From positions 12,130,501-12,194,500 of the forward strand of contig NC_135122.1 in NCBI RefSeq assembly GCF_050908995.1: a DNA stretch of 64,000 nt, in the 5' to 3' direction. This document shows positions 26,801-40,000 of this stretch, in pieces; position 1 is the first letter of the stretch; each line of letters starts with the position of its first letter. Source of the DNA: Andrena cerasifolii (Eukaryota; Arthropoda; Insecta; Hymenoptera; Andrenidae). Below the pieces are notes generated by a model. That model made no database searches. It worked only from the letters and a program-made list of their open reading frames with translations, and was not told where the DNA came from. Position numbers and translations under genes: made by a program.

Positions 26801-29800
26801 AGAAATTGCCGCGAACGGCAGCAAAAGGAGGAGCAAGTAGAGCGACTAGGGAGAAATTGCGAATAAAAGGCAGATCCACGGTGCCCTTTTATTGCCAGTT
26901 TTTATCCGTCCGAGAAAAGGAAAAAAGGAGGCGAGGGAACAACAGACACAGGCACAAAAGCTACCGTCTCGCGTGCAAAACGTAAGGAAAATGCCGGGGG
27001 AGAATGCAATTGAAGCTATGGCGAAGGAAAGTCGTGAAATTTACGTGAACCGAGAAACGCTGGGAGAACAGGCCCGCTGATTATGAAATCACGGGAGAAG
27101 GAAATCATCGATATCGTTGCGAGAGCGGAAAGAAAAACCACCGGCGACGCATTTCAGTTTACCTGAATGGTTCCACGCTGACGATGGAATCCGAAATCGT
27201 GGACACCGTTGGAATATAGGATGAGCGACGGGGGGAAAAAATGGTCAGAGCAAGCGAAGAGGGAGGGACGCAAACAAGTGGAGGAAAGCGGGTACAGAGA
27301 AACGTCAATTACACGACGTAAAAAACGAAGGGAAAGCAACGGAAAAATGGGGAAGGATGCAGATAAAAAAGGAACGTCGGCCAAAATGGATGGAAGAATC
27401 GGGCCAGCCGACTCTGCAGAAAGCTGTTTAACCGAAACAGACCGATGGTACGGGGGCTACGAGAACAGAAACAAAATCTGGCCCGGTCATCCGGCCGAAA
27501 GGAACCATTTTTTCCCTCCCCTGCTGTCTCTCCCTTCGTTTTTCGCCGGGGATGACTGCAGAAATCGCGGAGCCTCTGGGAGCACGGCGCAGGGGAAAAG
27601 TTCGTGGAAATTAGCCAGGTGGGTTTCGTTCGGAACGGTTTTCAAAGAGAGAATCGCGGCGGCGCGTTATGGAAAAACCGATCGAGCCGAGGGAAACAAT
27701 GTGACGAGCGAACGAGCAGCAAGCCAGTCCCAGCGAATCCGAAACGGTACAGGCTCGTCGAAGCAGCAGGCAACTCCAGTCAATTGAATCGATCAACATT
27801 CGTTCCGTCGACCGGCTGTGCTCCGTCAAATATTCCTTCCTCGCGCTCGCAGAGCCGCCTTCTTCGTGCTCGCCGAGGCTCGACGACGTTCCCCCGGCAC
27901 GCTAATCCGACGATATCGAATTCTTGATTTCCGCCCGTCTATTCTCGCGCATCGATAGACTACCAACCGACTACCTGTGAACGAACGACGTACCGAGCTT
28001 TTTCCGGTAGTGGCTCGATGAGGCCGAGCGATTGAAATGCATCCGAATGTCGGCAAATATGATTCTATTAAGCTTTGGACTGTGGGTAAATAATTCTCGA
28101 ACGAGAGAAACAATTAACAAGCAATCAAGGAACTACGGAAGAGCGCATTGGTATCGGAAGTCCAGTTCACTGGCAATCGCGATTATGCACTCGCACACGC
28201 GCACTCTCCAGGCGTCACGTACTCCCCGAGCACGATCTCGATTCGCGCCGCGTGATTGCAAAGCCGCGGACCTATTTTCTAATCCACTCCTCCCAGAATC
28301 CGTGCCGAGGAGGAGAGGCAAAAAGACATCAAAGTGACGTCAGTTCGTCTACGTCTTGGTCGCCATGGCGACGCCAATCAATGAATGAAATTGCATTTGC
28401 ATCTATCCCCCGCGTCATCCTCCCACCCTCGGCTCCTCTCTGAAGAGGTCGGGACAGACAATCTATCGGATGAGGCAATCTGGGATCACTGGCTCGACGA
28501 ATAAACAAGACTCTGCCGTCCGACCGAGCCAGAGGGAGTTGTGTTCTTCGTAATATCGACGTTTCGCGCGATTCCCGAGCCTGCGAACACGATGAACACC
28601 GCGAAGGAGCTGAACGACGAGCCAACGGTGGGCGGCCACAAGATTGATGGACTTATCCGTGTAACGGTTTGCATGATGCAGCGAGAAAGGGCCTCTCTCT
28701 CCCTTGGCTAAGGAACGAACTGTTCGATATTATATCGAGGGGGCCAGGGCTGGGGGAAAACGGTTTGCTATCGACACTTTGCCCGGGGAAAAATGAAATG
28801 CACCGCGTAACGGAGGCGGCACGCAAAGGAGCTTGCAGCGGGGCTGCAATTGATGGCCGTGCATTTTTCAACGTTCCCCCCGCCCCCCCGTGAAACGCGC
28901 GGAAAATACGCCTCGCGGAACGGGATCGTTCGCGGGAACGATAAACGGCGCCGCGGAACAGCGGTATGAATAAAAAAAGAAGTTGATACGAACGGGCTGA
29001 TTAGCCGAGGTCTGGGTTCGAGGTAACGAACGAGGAAAGCGCGGCGGGAAGCGGTCGCGTGACTCGGGCACCACGCGTCCCTTAAATAAGCGGGGATTAA
29101 TAATTTCGTGGACCCTGTGTAGAGGCTGGCTGCTCGAGGAGTAATACACGTGTAATTCAAGACGCCGAGTCCAGGCTGCGTAACGTTGTTCGCCGTGAAA
29201 TTCAGCCGACAAACCCGTAGGAACTTTCCGGCCCGTTTATAATCCCCCGCCGCGCCAGGCTATCCCGCGTTTATACAGGCTGATCAATAAACTGGCCTCT
29301 CTTCACAACTTGCTGGAGACTGGAGGCCGGGGAGAGGAAAACTCGAGGAGGAATTTAGAAGGAAGCTGCGAACGTGCGAACCACGAAATAAGGATATTCC
29401 TGCACGCAAACGGTTTCCCCTGGAAAATATACATCTCGCAGTGAAAGCGTGCGAAACTCCCCCTGTGTTTTCGAGGGGCTGCGAGTTTATTCGAGGGAAG
29501 AAAGTTTGAATATCTTTACCCCCCTTTCTTACACCATTTGCCGCTTATCAGATTACGTATGACTATTAGATATTAGCGAAAGTAATTGGAGGGTCCCATA
29601 AATGAAAGACCGTAATCCGGCATCGCTGGAAGTATCTGCAAACGTGAGACCGTATTCCATGTTGACTGTACGCACCGATGCATCCGGTACATTCAGATTG
29701 TACCTAACTCAAGAATTTCCGTGGATATCCCACTCCAGATCTATAATTCCTCCTCGTATTCCGTTCTCTAGGGAGCGCACTCCTAACAAGCGTACGTTCT

Positions 29801-32800
29801 CGCGTGTTCTATATATATATACCGATCCTTTATAGCAAACTTGAGCGCGTAGCCCTTGCAGAGGATCGCCTCTTAGTTAGCAAAATCCAATTTTTGCATA
29901 ATTATATCCGACCATGCAGATTCACTGGCACAAGGTTCAAAACTCTGCAGTGATATTTCTTGGCTTCCGTCAATTAAACAATCAAACTTTACTTCAATAT
30001 TGAAAATACCAAGTTGGGACGGGTTGAGATGTACCCTCCTTGAAGTTTCACGAGTCAAGTTAAATACGACAGAATTCTTCCTGCTGATTCGCGAAAGACA
30101 CGGAACCGTCCGCTGAAAGAGTATCCCGTGAAAAGGACTCGTCCCTCCTATCCTGCCTATGCGCGCGTAAATTCTATTTAGCCCGGGGCGACACTCGAAT
30201 GCGCCCGTGATTTACGTCGCTTGCGAATTGCTTACGCGGAACCGTCGCGTTTGGACCGATGCACAGGCCGCGGGAAATGTACGCAGAAGCGGAAAAAAGG
30301 AACGCCCGTCTCGGGGTGTCTCGTATCTCACAAATCTCATTAAGTGGCGGCTGCACTCTTCGCGCCTTGTCAGCATCGCCGCGTTGCGGGCGTGATGGAA
30401 ACGCTTCGTTCTGGGAACCTGCACGCGGAGGGCTGGCGAATGCTCGAACAGCGTGACAAGGTCGAATCGACGGTATCGAATCAGTCGAATTTCATAGTAG
30501 GGGCATATCCTTCCACGAAGAAAGGATACCTTCATCCTGCCATCCCATTTCAGTCTCCGTCTGTCCCGCGGCATTCATCGAGGCTCAAGATTCACGAGGA
30601 AGAATTTTCTTGATAATTTACCATTGTATCCATAAGGAAGCGAGAATTGTAGTTGTTCAGATAGTTACTGCGTCGGTGAATACGTTTTGTACTTTAATTT
30701 TTCAGCCAGAAATATAATTATGCAGTCGTTGCTGAGCTAAGTTTGTTCAAAGTTCACGGAGCGATACAAGAGCGGGGTTCTTGACGAGAAGGGGCGGTAA
30801 ACAGACGAACGAAGAAACGGACAGACTTCGCTCCGTCTTCTCAGTTGGCCGCGTGAAAACGACGATTCAGGATAGTTCGAACGGAACGTAGAGCCCCGGA
30901 TACGTTTCGGTACGCTTGACAAATTGACGCGAAACTTCGAACAAGTTTTTTTTTCACCCTCCCCATCCCGCCAACAGCGCGGTGAGGCCAACTTAGCGCA
31001 TTACTTGGCGCAACTTCACGACGCCCGCACACGATCTTGCTCAACGTCCCGCCGAGTCGCCCTTATTTCCTCCGTTGTTGGAGACCATTTTCGGCTCTCC
31101 TCTTCGATAAAGTATGAGAGACGCGGCAAACTCCTGGGACTTTCATATTGTCGAAAGTTGCGTGCGAGTCAGACCCTCGAATATTGGAGGAAACCCGGAA
31201 ACTGAAAATAAATGCTTCCGCCTGTCCCGATCTGCCAAACTCCTTCGATGCTCTTCTATTGCTTAAATATCATTCATCTGGAACCGCGGACTCTTGTCAC
31301 CTTTGTATGCGAATACTGGCACGGTCGTTTGTCGTTGACTGGCGTCATTGTGTTACACCGATGGGAGTTATCTTGCAAGCAGGAGAACGGAGTGAAATTA
31401 TTTCCTTCTACAACGACCCAATAATCTGTTCCTCTGTCCCTTGTGTTTCACTTTACAGCGGCGTAAAGATAAAGGGGCGTAAAGTTTACGCTCGAGGATC
31501 CAACGTTATTGGGCTGTAACGTCCCATCCGAAATATTCCACTGATTACGCTGCAAAGGTCCAAGATGCACACGTTTAGGATACATTTAGCCCTTTGCACT
31601 TGGAGTGTTAATTAGGTTGGCTTTGAGCGTTCGAGCGGGCTTTCCGTTCAAAGCGACAGGGCGCGGTTTGCATCGTCGCTAGTCGAGTAGAACAATCGCC
31701 TTATTTAGGTGCACACCCGCAAACGAGTTAATATTCTTCGGTACGCGGCGATTCAAGCACAGTGTTCCAAAATTGGCAAACCTCTTTCGCATGCCCGAAC
31801 ACCAAGTCGTTGAACGTTCCCTCGAATCAGCTCAAGTCCAGCCCCATCGATTCTTCTTTTACTGCCGATTCTCCTTGGCAATCGTTCATCAGCGTTGCCC
31901 GGTCAGTAGAGTTCATAATTCTTCGAGGCACGCGACACCCAGGACGAGATAAGGAATGCAAACCCAACGCGAATCTCGGCGATCGATGCGCCATCAATAG
32001 CCCCCGTGGTGGTTGCAGCCGTGTTCTGCGCCAATGCGAAGTCATTTGCGTAAAGGTAATTAAGGTCGGGCAAACGAAGAGGATCGACCGCAAAATTCGA
32101 TTCGTCTCGGGGCTACGAAGGGGTGCAACGAGGGCGTGCGAGGGCGGCGCGGTCGCTCATAATTCTCGCCAGATGAATTTTTGGCTAATTATCCGGTTGC
32201 CTGTGACTCTGCGGTGCTCGTTTGCGCACAATAAGCAATAAAATCGACGCACGGTCGTTAAAACCGTCACGCGTCTGTTTTACGACGCAAGTTCTCGCGG
32301 AAGCGCGAGAAATGTGCTTCCCCCGTGCTTTAAAAGAGCTTCAAGTCGGAACACTTTACGACTGCACTTAAAAGCTTAGTCTTCCACGCGCTCGCGTAAT
32401 AATACCAGAGGACTGAACCAACGAATTAGATCAGGTAACGTTCCCATCTCTATTTGCAGCTACGCGACAGGCTAATTCCCATCGAGCAAGCTTCCCTCTC
32501 ACAAAGGGCCCGCCGAGGAGCGTTTCGTTCTAGCAAGATATTCAGGATAACGGATCAAACGCGCTGGCAATTAATCTGTTCGGGGAGGAAGGTTATACGG
32601 GGTTGGCTGGCTGCCGAGGAACAGCTAGACGACAACCCCCAGCGACCGACGAAACGCGAGGGGCTCGAAGAAATTTCCAGCCTCGTAGTTGAAATTATAT
32701 CAGCCGAAAGGGCGGAGGAAGTAGCCACTCGAAGATCGAGTAATGGGGGAATCTCTTGGCGTAAAGATTGCCCTATCAAACGGCTCCTAGCCAATCTCGT

Positions 32801-33093
32801 CCCTCTTCCAGCCTGGCCATTTCGATCTCCACGGGGTTAAATCGCGCGATCGAGGGCCAAAGGGCCGCCGGTAATTCCTGCCTCCTTGTCGCGCGGAAAG
32901 AAAAGCGCCGCCGGCTACGGCTTTTCGCGCCGTGGTTACCGTCGATATCGACGAAACGATTACTCGTGTCGGGTGTTTCGGTTCCCTGTCTGGTCGCGCG
33001 ACACGAACCATTCCGGGAACCCTCGTGTCCGAGTAATTGCTCCGGCGACGTTCTTGTGTCGAGAGATCGGGAACGAGCGGGAAACTTCCTAAT

Positions 33094-33137
33094 AACTGGT
33101 TAAGTAGCCGCTAATGGTGCTCCACGGTTAACCAGTT
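33094..33137. repeat. Perfect 10-bp inverted repeat with a 24-base loop
   Basis: AACTGGTTAA at 33,094-33,103 and TTAACCAGTT at 33,128-33,137 are exact complements. Nothing around them identifies an element. Confidence 0.65.
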
Positions 33138-33731
33138 GAACAACTCAATCGACTTGGTGTCTGCTCGATCCTGTTTACGCGGTAATTGTTTTTCGCGGAT
33201 TAACGAGGCTTTGCAGGAGAGAGTAAGAGCAACACGGGGGGTAATTGTTCAGTGACCGTTCTTGATCCAGTTCTTTAGGGCCGTAGGCAACCTTTGCATG
33301 TCTATCCGCAGGATGTGGATAACAGCTATTTCGAATATCAGAGTTCAATACGGTTCCTTACTAATAAATATTCTTGGAACCATGGCTAGGGGAATCGGAA
33401 TGAAGTTGATCGATATGAGAATGAAAATAACAATTCTGCGGCGGATAACGACGAATGGGGGTGAAGAGTTCATATCCTTTCAATGTGCTTGTCAAATATG
33501 ACTGGCAGATACGAGCCGTGCGTCTAACTACAATCGACAGCAGATGATTGAAAGCAGCATTCCGCGGCAGAACGCGCCGAACTTGTTTACCAACAGCTTT
33601 ATTTATACGCGATATGTTCTACTACGAGCCATTTGTTTTTTGCGATGATATAAAAATTCTATTGTATATCACGACACATTTGCCATGCACATGCAGGATG
33701 GTTGCTTAGATATCTAAGAACAAATCCTTAA

Positions 33732-33993
33732 AGGTGCGACTCCACGATCAGATTTTACATAAGACTTTTCTATCATGAGGCAAAAGTCTCAGTAACAACT
33801 AAATGTACAATAAATTATGGAAATAGTCGCGAGAGATGAGATTTTTGAAAATATATCATGAAACTTGCCTCATGGGAGTCTAATTTCATGAAACTGATGA
33901 CAAAGTAATTAAAGTATAATAAAACAATTAAATAATTGTCTCGTGAAAATTACTGTCTCACGCAAGACGCGATACTTTTGTCTCATCGTGGAT
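33732..33993. mobile_element. TTAA-flanked miniature inverted-repeat element (262 bp)
   Basis: TTAA occurs directly outside both ends (33,728-33,731 and 33,994-33,997), as expected for target-site duplications of TTAA-specific superfamilies such as piggyBac or Kolobok. The left end reads AGGTGCGACTCCACGATCAGA. The right end, reverse-complemented, reads ATCCACGATGAGA, so the ends share TCCACGATSAGA if the left end carries eight extra bases. Inner inverted words ATGAGGCAA (33,775-33,783) and TTGCCTCAT (33,865-33,873) add to the structure. The interior is AT-rich and non-coding. Against this, GTGCGACT also occurs as a direct repeat at 33,734-33,741 and 34,006-34,013, which would fit other boundaries. 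Confidence 0.5.
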
Positions 33994-34014
33994 TTAACGT
34001 TTCACGTGCGACTA

Positions 34015-37000
34015 TTGAGCGCGATTTGACGATTTAAAGGGAAACGTATGCTCGCTCCTCTTTGGGGATACACTTTAGAACGGAGCATGTATCGAGTGAA
34101 GGTATCGAGGGGCAGAACTAGCGCGCGGGGCCGTATTAACATCGTAAAACGGTCGTTCAATCAGAAATTCTCTATAAAAATTTTATGCCGCGTCGCCGTG
34201 CTCTCGATCTCTTCGAGGCGCTTATGCCTCTGCTGCGTCATGTAATCAGGTGCTTAAATGCGACTGTCGTCGGGGCCAGTTATGGGTACCGTGAAACGCC
34301 GTATAACGTGCCTCTCGTCGCTCTGCAGACGGAATTTTCGCGGTTCCGCCGGTCCGGCGAATTTCTCCTGGGAGAAGCGCGGGGAAAAGAGGCCGGTGGC
34401 GGAGACGATCCGCGAGCAGGCGACGGCGGGAAGTAATTAGAAGAAACGGACGGCAGTTAGCGACGATTATCGCGATTGGAATACCTGGAGGAGTAATCCA
34501 GAGATTCGAATCGACTCGGGCGATTTACATAATCCCTCAAAGACAAGGCGAAACTCGGCTCCTTGAATTATTCTTTCTATAACTAAGGCGGCATAATCTC
34601 GTGAATTAACTGAACGTGGGTGGAGACGGAATCGAGCTGAATGTACCTCGTCACGTTTCAAACGGATAAGCAATGTTGTATTAGCTATTACTGCTGAGCT
34701 CGCTGCGGGAAAGAGCTGAGGCAATACACACCGTTCCCTTCTTCTTTCTTCCTGGCATTCTCCCCAGTAATTACACCATCAGCGTAAGTGGTATCAAGAG
34801 AATTTTAGGTGAAAGTGGAAGATCTCGAGGATGTGGGGCACGGGCCTCGCCAGTACTGTCTAAATTTAAAAATTCCAAGTTCTCTATCGACCAGCACTTT
34901 GTCCAAGAGTTCACGGGAATGCGGCAAGGTCTGCGCAGACCTACAGAGACGGTCCTTGGAATGGATTCGCAGGACCGCGAGGATAACGACGGTGAAAGCT
35001 TTTTGCACACATCACGGAGCAGTCGGGCGACAGTAATGAAGCCAGCCGTTGTAATCGTGGCCCAGCGTGTTATGGTTGCTTGATCGCCGACCACGCGAAC
35101 CTTACAAACGCGGTACAAGCCGCTGAACGTTAATAAAGTGCACGGCGAACCTTACAAACGTAGCTCGAGGAACCGTGTACGCGGGCACAATGCGTTCGCG
35201 CGCGAGCATATCCTTCTGCGTGTAGTGTAAAGCGAAGAGTCGCGGTGAAATTCGTTGTACGTACAGGCACGGCCATATTTCTGCAGCTAGTTCTGAAAAA
35301 TTCCAGATTAGAGAACGGGATGCGGTAGAGAAACGGGGAAAATTCGATGATACGCAGGGAGACGTATCAATCAAAGCTCGATTGGAAAGTATCGTCGCCA
35401 GGGCGCAGCTGTTATAACAGGCCCGATTATTTTCCTCTGTCCCATCGATAAAATCGAATCCGTGGTAATTCGAGCACCGCACGGCCATTACGAAACCAAT
35501 TTACTCCGTTTCACGCCCAATCGCCAGCAAAATGGATATAAAAATTTTAATTCCCCGGCTACGGGCATCGTAAAACCAGCGTCCCCGATTGTAGCTTGCG
35601 GTATCTGTGTACGAGCTTGTTTAAACGCGCTCGTATCTGGCGCGGTCCTACGCAGAAGTGGAATTCCCTTGGTAGATTCGCGACTTTTTCATCAACGCCG
35701 GTCGTAAATTAATTGCATTCCAGCGGACGTTCCCGCGGAGGAGGGCAGCAACCCTTGGAAATGAGTGACTGAACCCGACAGACTGAAACCGCGGTAGGAA
35801 ATCGAATAGAGAATCGCGAGAGGAGTATGAAGCTAGGCATCCAGGCAACGACACTGCCGATAGATATTCATATCAGCTCGCCTGCTGGCAGCGTGTTCAT
35901 GGAATCCCGATTTCATACTGTAATTCTATTCATAGCTTCGCAATTGGTCCCCATTTATCGATCATCAGGATGTTAATTATGTTTTGATGGAGTTTTTACA
36001 GAGAGCGACGTGAAAATGTGCGTGAGATCTCTCGCGAACAAAAAACCGACAATGCATCGGCATCGAAATTAGCAGGGAGATCGTCCAGGTTATCGAGAAA
36101 CGATCCCCTAACGAGGGAACACAGTATGGACGAGCGTACAGAAGGCCAAACAACCGCGAGTCCTATGAAACAATCGAAGTAACGACCCTGTCGATAGATA
36201 AGAAGGGTTTGCCCTCGTCGATAAAGGTGCCGTGTACAAACCATCGACCCACACGACTTTGCCAGTCTGTGCGTGGGTGTACGTGGTCACACAGACACGC
36301 CGATCGAAGCTCGTAGAAATCATTTCCTCGAACTTCCACAATGGCAGGGCTGCTCCGGAATACTTGTGTACACGCGTCTTATCGCTCGTATCAGCGCGCA
36401 CAACGTGACACCCTCGAGGAATCCTCCTCTCTAACGTGCGATTAGGTGTACCGGTTACGTAGGCAAGCGAAAGAAGGCTTTTAAGGTCGTTTTCTCGCGA
36501 CGAGATCCCTGAGAATCCGCCTTGCAATTGAGACATTTTCAATAGGATAACATTGCTACTAGTTTATTGAATGCAGCTAATGCAGCAAGATTGCTGGCAG
36601 ATTCTCTGCGCTGATAATGAGAACTAATCCTGGAGACACAGACTAGATTTAGATGAACTCTGATTTAAATCTGGGCTAGGACAAAGCGTGGAAAAGTGAA
36701 TCTTATTCAGTATCAGGTCTATGGAATTTCATTACTCGATAGATTGGTATCCACTGACCGCAGAAACGAATATCAAGGTAGACAATTTCAGAGTCGGGCG
36801 AGTCAATCGACCAAAGGCACAAGGTAGCAAGTCCGTAGTAGCCAATGATCAATAACGACTCCTATACCGATAATAAAGCCAGCCACAGGAATCCAAACTA
36901 CATATTTCCATGTTAAAATTGATACTGCTTATCCGTTTCCTCGAGGTATCCCTCTTGGCTTTTCATCGACCGAACTGGTCGGCCATCGGCCAAGCAAAAT

Positions 37001-40000
37001 ATCGTTCGGTCTGCAATGCGTGACACCGATGTAATCGATATCTAATCTCGTCGTCCTCGTTACCAGCCGTGCGAGGGGTGAGATCCCGAATTCCACGGCC
37101 GTGGATCGATCGATGATAAAGGAAAAATCCATCGAACACGGTCTCGGCTGCCTCTCTCGAGGAATCTCGAACACGCGTATATACATAGGGGGCTGCTCCA
37201 TGTAAAACGATCTCGTCGCAGTGCTTCTATGCCCCACGATCCGCTAGCGGGCAAAAATCTCCCGGCGGCTCCAGCGTCCTCGTAATCTTCCGAGACTGCG
37301 GAGCTCTTGAAAAAGGGACGCGTCGTCGTCGTTCAAGTCAAAAAGCTTGCTGGATTCGGACGCGTCCGAGGGATATTCCATTTTCATAATGCGCCCTTCG
37401 CTCGATATCTGCTCCGCGGCTAGGGGAAGCCGGCCCCGACGTTTCCACGAGAGCAAACATTTGTCCACGAACGTTGTCCAGGAAATTCTCCATTGTAAAT
37501 ACGCCGGGTATTTTTACAACTCACGCGGATCGTTACGAGACCCGCTACCGGCCGATGCCTTATTTATGGACAAGCAGGGATTCCCTCGGGAGAAGGTAGG
37601 CGGTCACCGTCGGGGTGAAACACAGCCGTAAGGAGTGTATAAAAGCTGAGTAAGACTATCAATCACCCGGGAAGAAGAGGGGGAGGGAGAGGTGGCGGCA
37701 AAGGGTGAGTCTCTCTCTTGGGCTGTTTTGTTCGCTGCCCCGCTGACGTTTACGCGGGTAATTGCTTTCCCGACACGTGTGCGCGCGTCCAACGTCGTGC
37801 TGGACGATCTCTTCTGAATACGCGATGGGAGCGAAGAGGGAGGGGAAGGGCGGTTAATCGCACGCGATAAATACACCTGTGTACACGAGAATTCTTTTAT
37901 TCTTACGTAATAGCAACGTTGACAGGGAGGAGTTCTGTGTTATGTGCGATTAGATGCTGTCTGCTGATGACGCTGAATGTCTTAATACAGAGAAAAGAAA
38001 CGAGCTTGATTAAACTTCATGCCTAACGACGATGGAATTTTCTGGTTCCTTTGATGCAGGTATTTATACAGGAAGATACAAGTGAACGAGAAATATTCAT
38101 CTGAGATACCAGACGCCTTATTATTGACCGACAATGCGGTCGTTGAAGCTGAAGACACAATACACGGAGTATTTTGAGAGCACTGGCCCATTACCAACTG
38201 AGGATGATGGAAGGAGCCTAGACACCACCACTGTCTCGTTTCATAGCCAGATCTTACTTGTGTGCACGTCATCCGGAACGCCTGCTTATATCGATGGGCG
38301 CTGAAGAATCCATAAAACGCTCGAGAGTAGCCATTACCAGGGGGAAAGCATTGTCCTTCTCTGGCACGTAAACTGGTCACAAAGTTGAATGGATCTACAT
38401 TCCTCTCTATCGTCGCGTTAATCACTACCCTTACGGCGCGCTGACGTAAATACGGAACTTCAATCTAATTGGAACTACAGCCAGAGACAGGTTCAAAGGT
38501 ACTTCAAAATTAGAATAGCTACTCGTTAACGAGCCCCGAATCCGCTCGAAATTTACACAGTTCGCTTTCGGCACGGACCAACCCCCTATAAACAGATTGA
38601 TAGAAGGAACTCCCGGGAAATCTGAAAAGCCAAGAATGTCCTCCCATCGGGGATCCATTTCCACCATGATCGATTAATCTTTCCGTGTTTCGTCTAACTA
38701 GGAAGCGCACCGGAGCGACGGATTCCAGCGAATAACGAGCGGAATGATTCAGCAGACACGCGTACGCGTCCGCGCCGACCCCTATCGTTATCGTGGCGGT
38801 GATTCATAGATCGTCCCGCGTAATCTCGGAATTCACGGGACATCTCACCTGCGGCCGACCGATTGGCAGACGACAGAATCCGTAAAACGCGAGAGCTGGT
38901 CGTTAAGAGGAGAGATAAGCCCCCGGGTAGCTTCCACGGTTAAACGCTCTGGCGCGCGTGGTCGCGCTGGTTAACCGTAATCCATTTAGGCCGGCAGCCC
39001 TTCGGTTCTTAAAACATTTTCCGTACAGCGCGGGCTTAACGGCTCTCGCTACTCGAGGGCAATCTGTAAAGTGGCTGGCTAGGTCCTGAGTCGCTCCTCG
39101 ACCCATTAACAGGCCACTTACCGGCGCAGCCGAATAAAGACTGATCGAAGGGACGACGGAGATCGCTGCCGCGCCAGGACATCCCGGTAATGAGCGCATT
39201 TTTTATCGGCCGATGCGCACCAAGACTCTCGGAACACCTTCAATTTGTATTTGCGCGCCGTGCACCGGTGCCCCGATACTGGCGTAAAACGCGAGGAAGA
39301 AGCCGGTGTCGCGATTTCGGTCGTGTCGTTTTCTCATTTCACCAACGCCGATATCTTCATGAGAAAGTGCTGGAATATTTGGCAAAAATATAGGGTCCAA
39401 TTTGAACGGACTCTGAGTCCTCGGGTGACTGATTGGGACGCGATGTTGTAGAGATCTTAGTGCAAAAGGTTAGCCAGGAGCCTGAAGGGTTTAGGCCTTT
39501 TCCCAGAAGGCTTGGATTGACTGAGATACGCGATCGGAATACATAAATGGGGTGGTGGTTAGTAATCCTGAGGAGACCCGTGGAAATTCTCGCGGCCATT
39601 ACCGATCTCGGTGCACCAGTCGCCCGTAGACGTATCTACAGAATGTTTCCCAATGCCTCGCGTGTGACTCAGAGGCTGCAGCGACGGGAGGTGCTCGCCG
39701 AGATTTCCCATGGGTCGTCCAGTAACTAGGGCCCAAGGAACAAGTCGGTCTGTAGGCCTTTGCTGTGCTACTTTACATGGATTCGAGCGCGAACGCGAGC
39801 GCGTCAACCATAATCCCGATTTCAATTGCGGGCCACGAGCCGTCAATTAGGAGCAGGCAATCAGATTTGCAGTTGCGCGCCAGTTGCAAGTTATTAGAGG
39901 TGAGCGTAAGGAGCTGGGAGCAGTTTCGTGTATAATTTTCAAAGGATCGCTCTACTTATGCGGGAACTTTCGAACGTGTCAGGGAGTTTCTGAATTTTCA

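Larger units (their letters stand above)
20350..33725. other. Long non-coding block, no gene recognised
   Basis: No domain is recognisable in any frame over 13 kb. The longest frame is + 27,209-27,787 (192 codons), Lys/Arg/Glu/Gly-rich because 27,200-27,390 is a purine tract. The + frame at 31,762-32,241 is locally cysteine-rich but unlike any family I know. Other contents are adjacent hairpins at 20,826-20,873, an isolated TATAAAAG at 22,088-22,095 without an initiator, a G9 run at 22,911-22,919, (TA)n at 29,810-29,821 and a hairpin at 33,094-33,137. Confidence 0.6.

Noticed and set aside
27209..27787. 192-codon + strand frame
   Set aside because: Its Lys/Arg/Glu/Gly bias is explained by a purine-rich DNA tract, with no domain and no splice context.
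31612..31625. TTAGGTTGGC resembles the terminus of some mariner elements
   Set aside because: The match stops after ten bases and no matching inverted end or transposase remnant is nearby.
31930..32060. Cysteine-rich + strand segment (CKPNANLGDRC and following Cys) before a GTAATT donor-like site
   Set aside because: The spacing fits no cysteine-rich family that I can name, the acceptor is ambiguous, and frames of this size are common by chance here.
37638..37710. TATAAAAG, TCA initiator-like bases and GTGAGT on the + strand
   Set aside because: It would make only a 40-base non-coding exon, and no independent support is visible.
39113..39199. Minus-strand ATG followed by 26 codons and GTAAGT
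   Set aside because: The peptide is not convincingly a signal sequence, and ATG-plus-donor combinations of this quality occur by chance several times in 64 kb.
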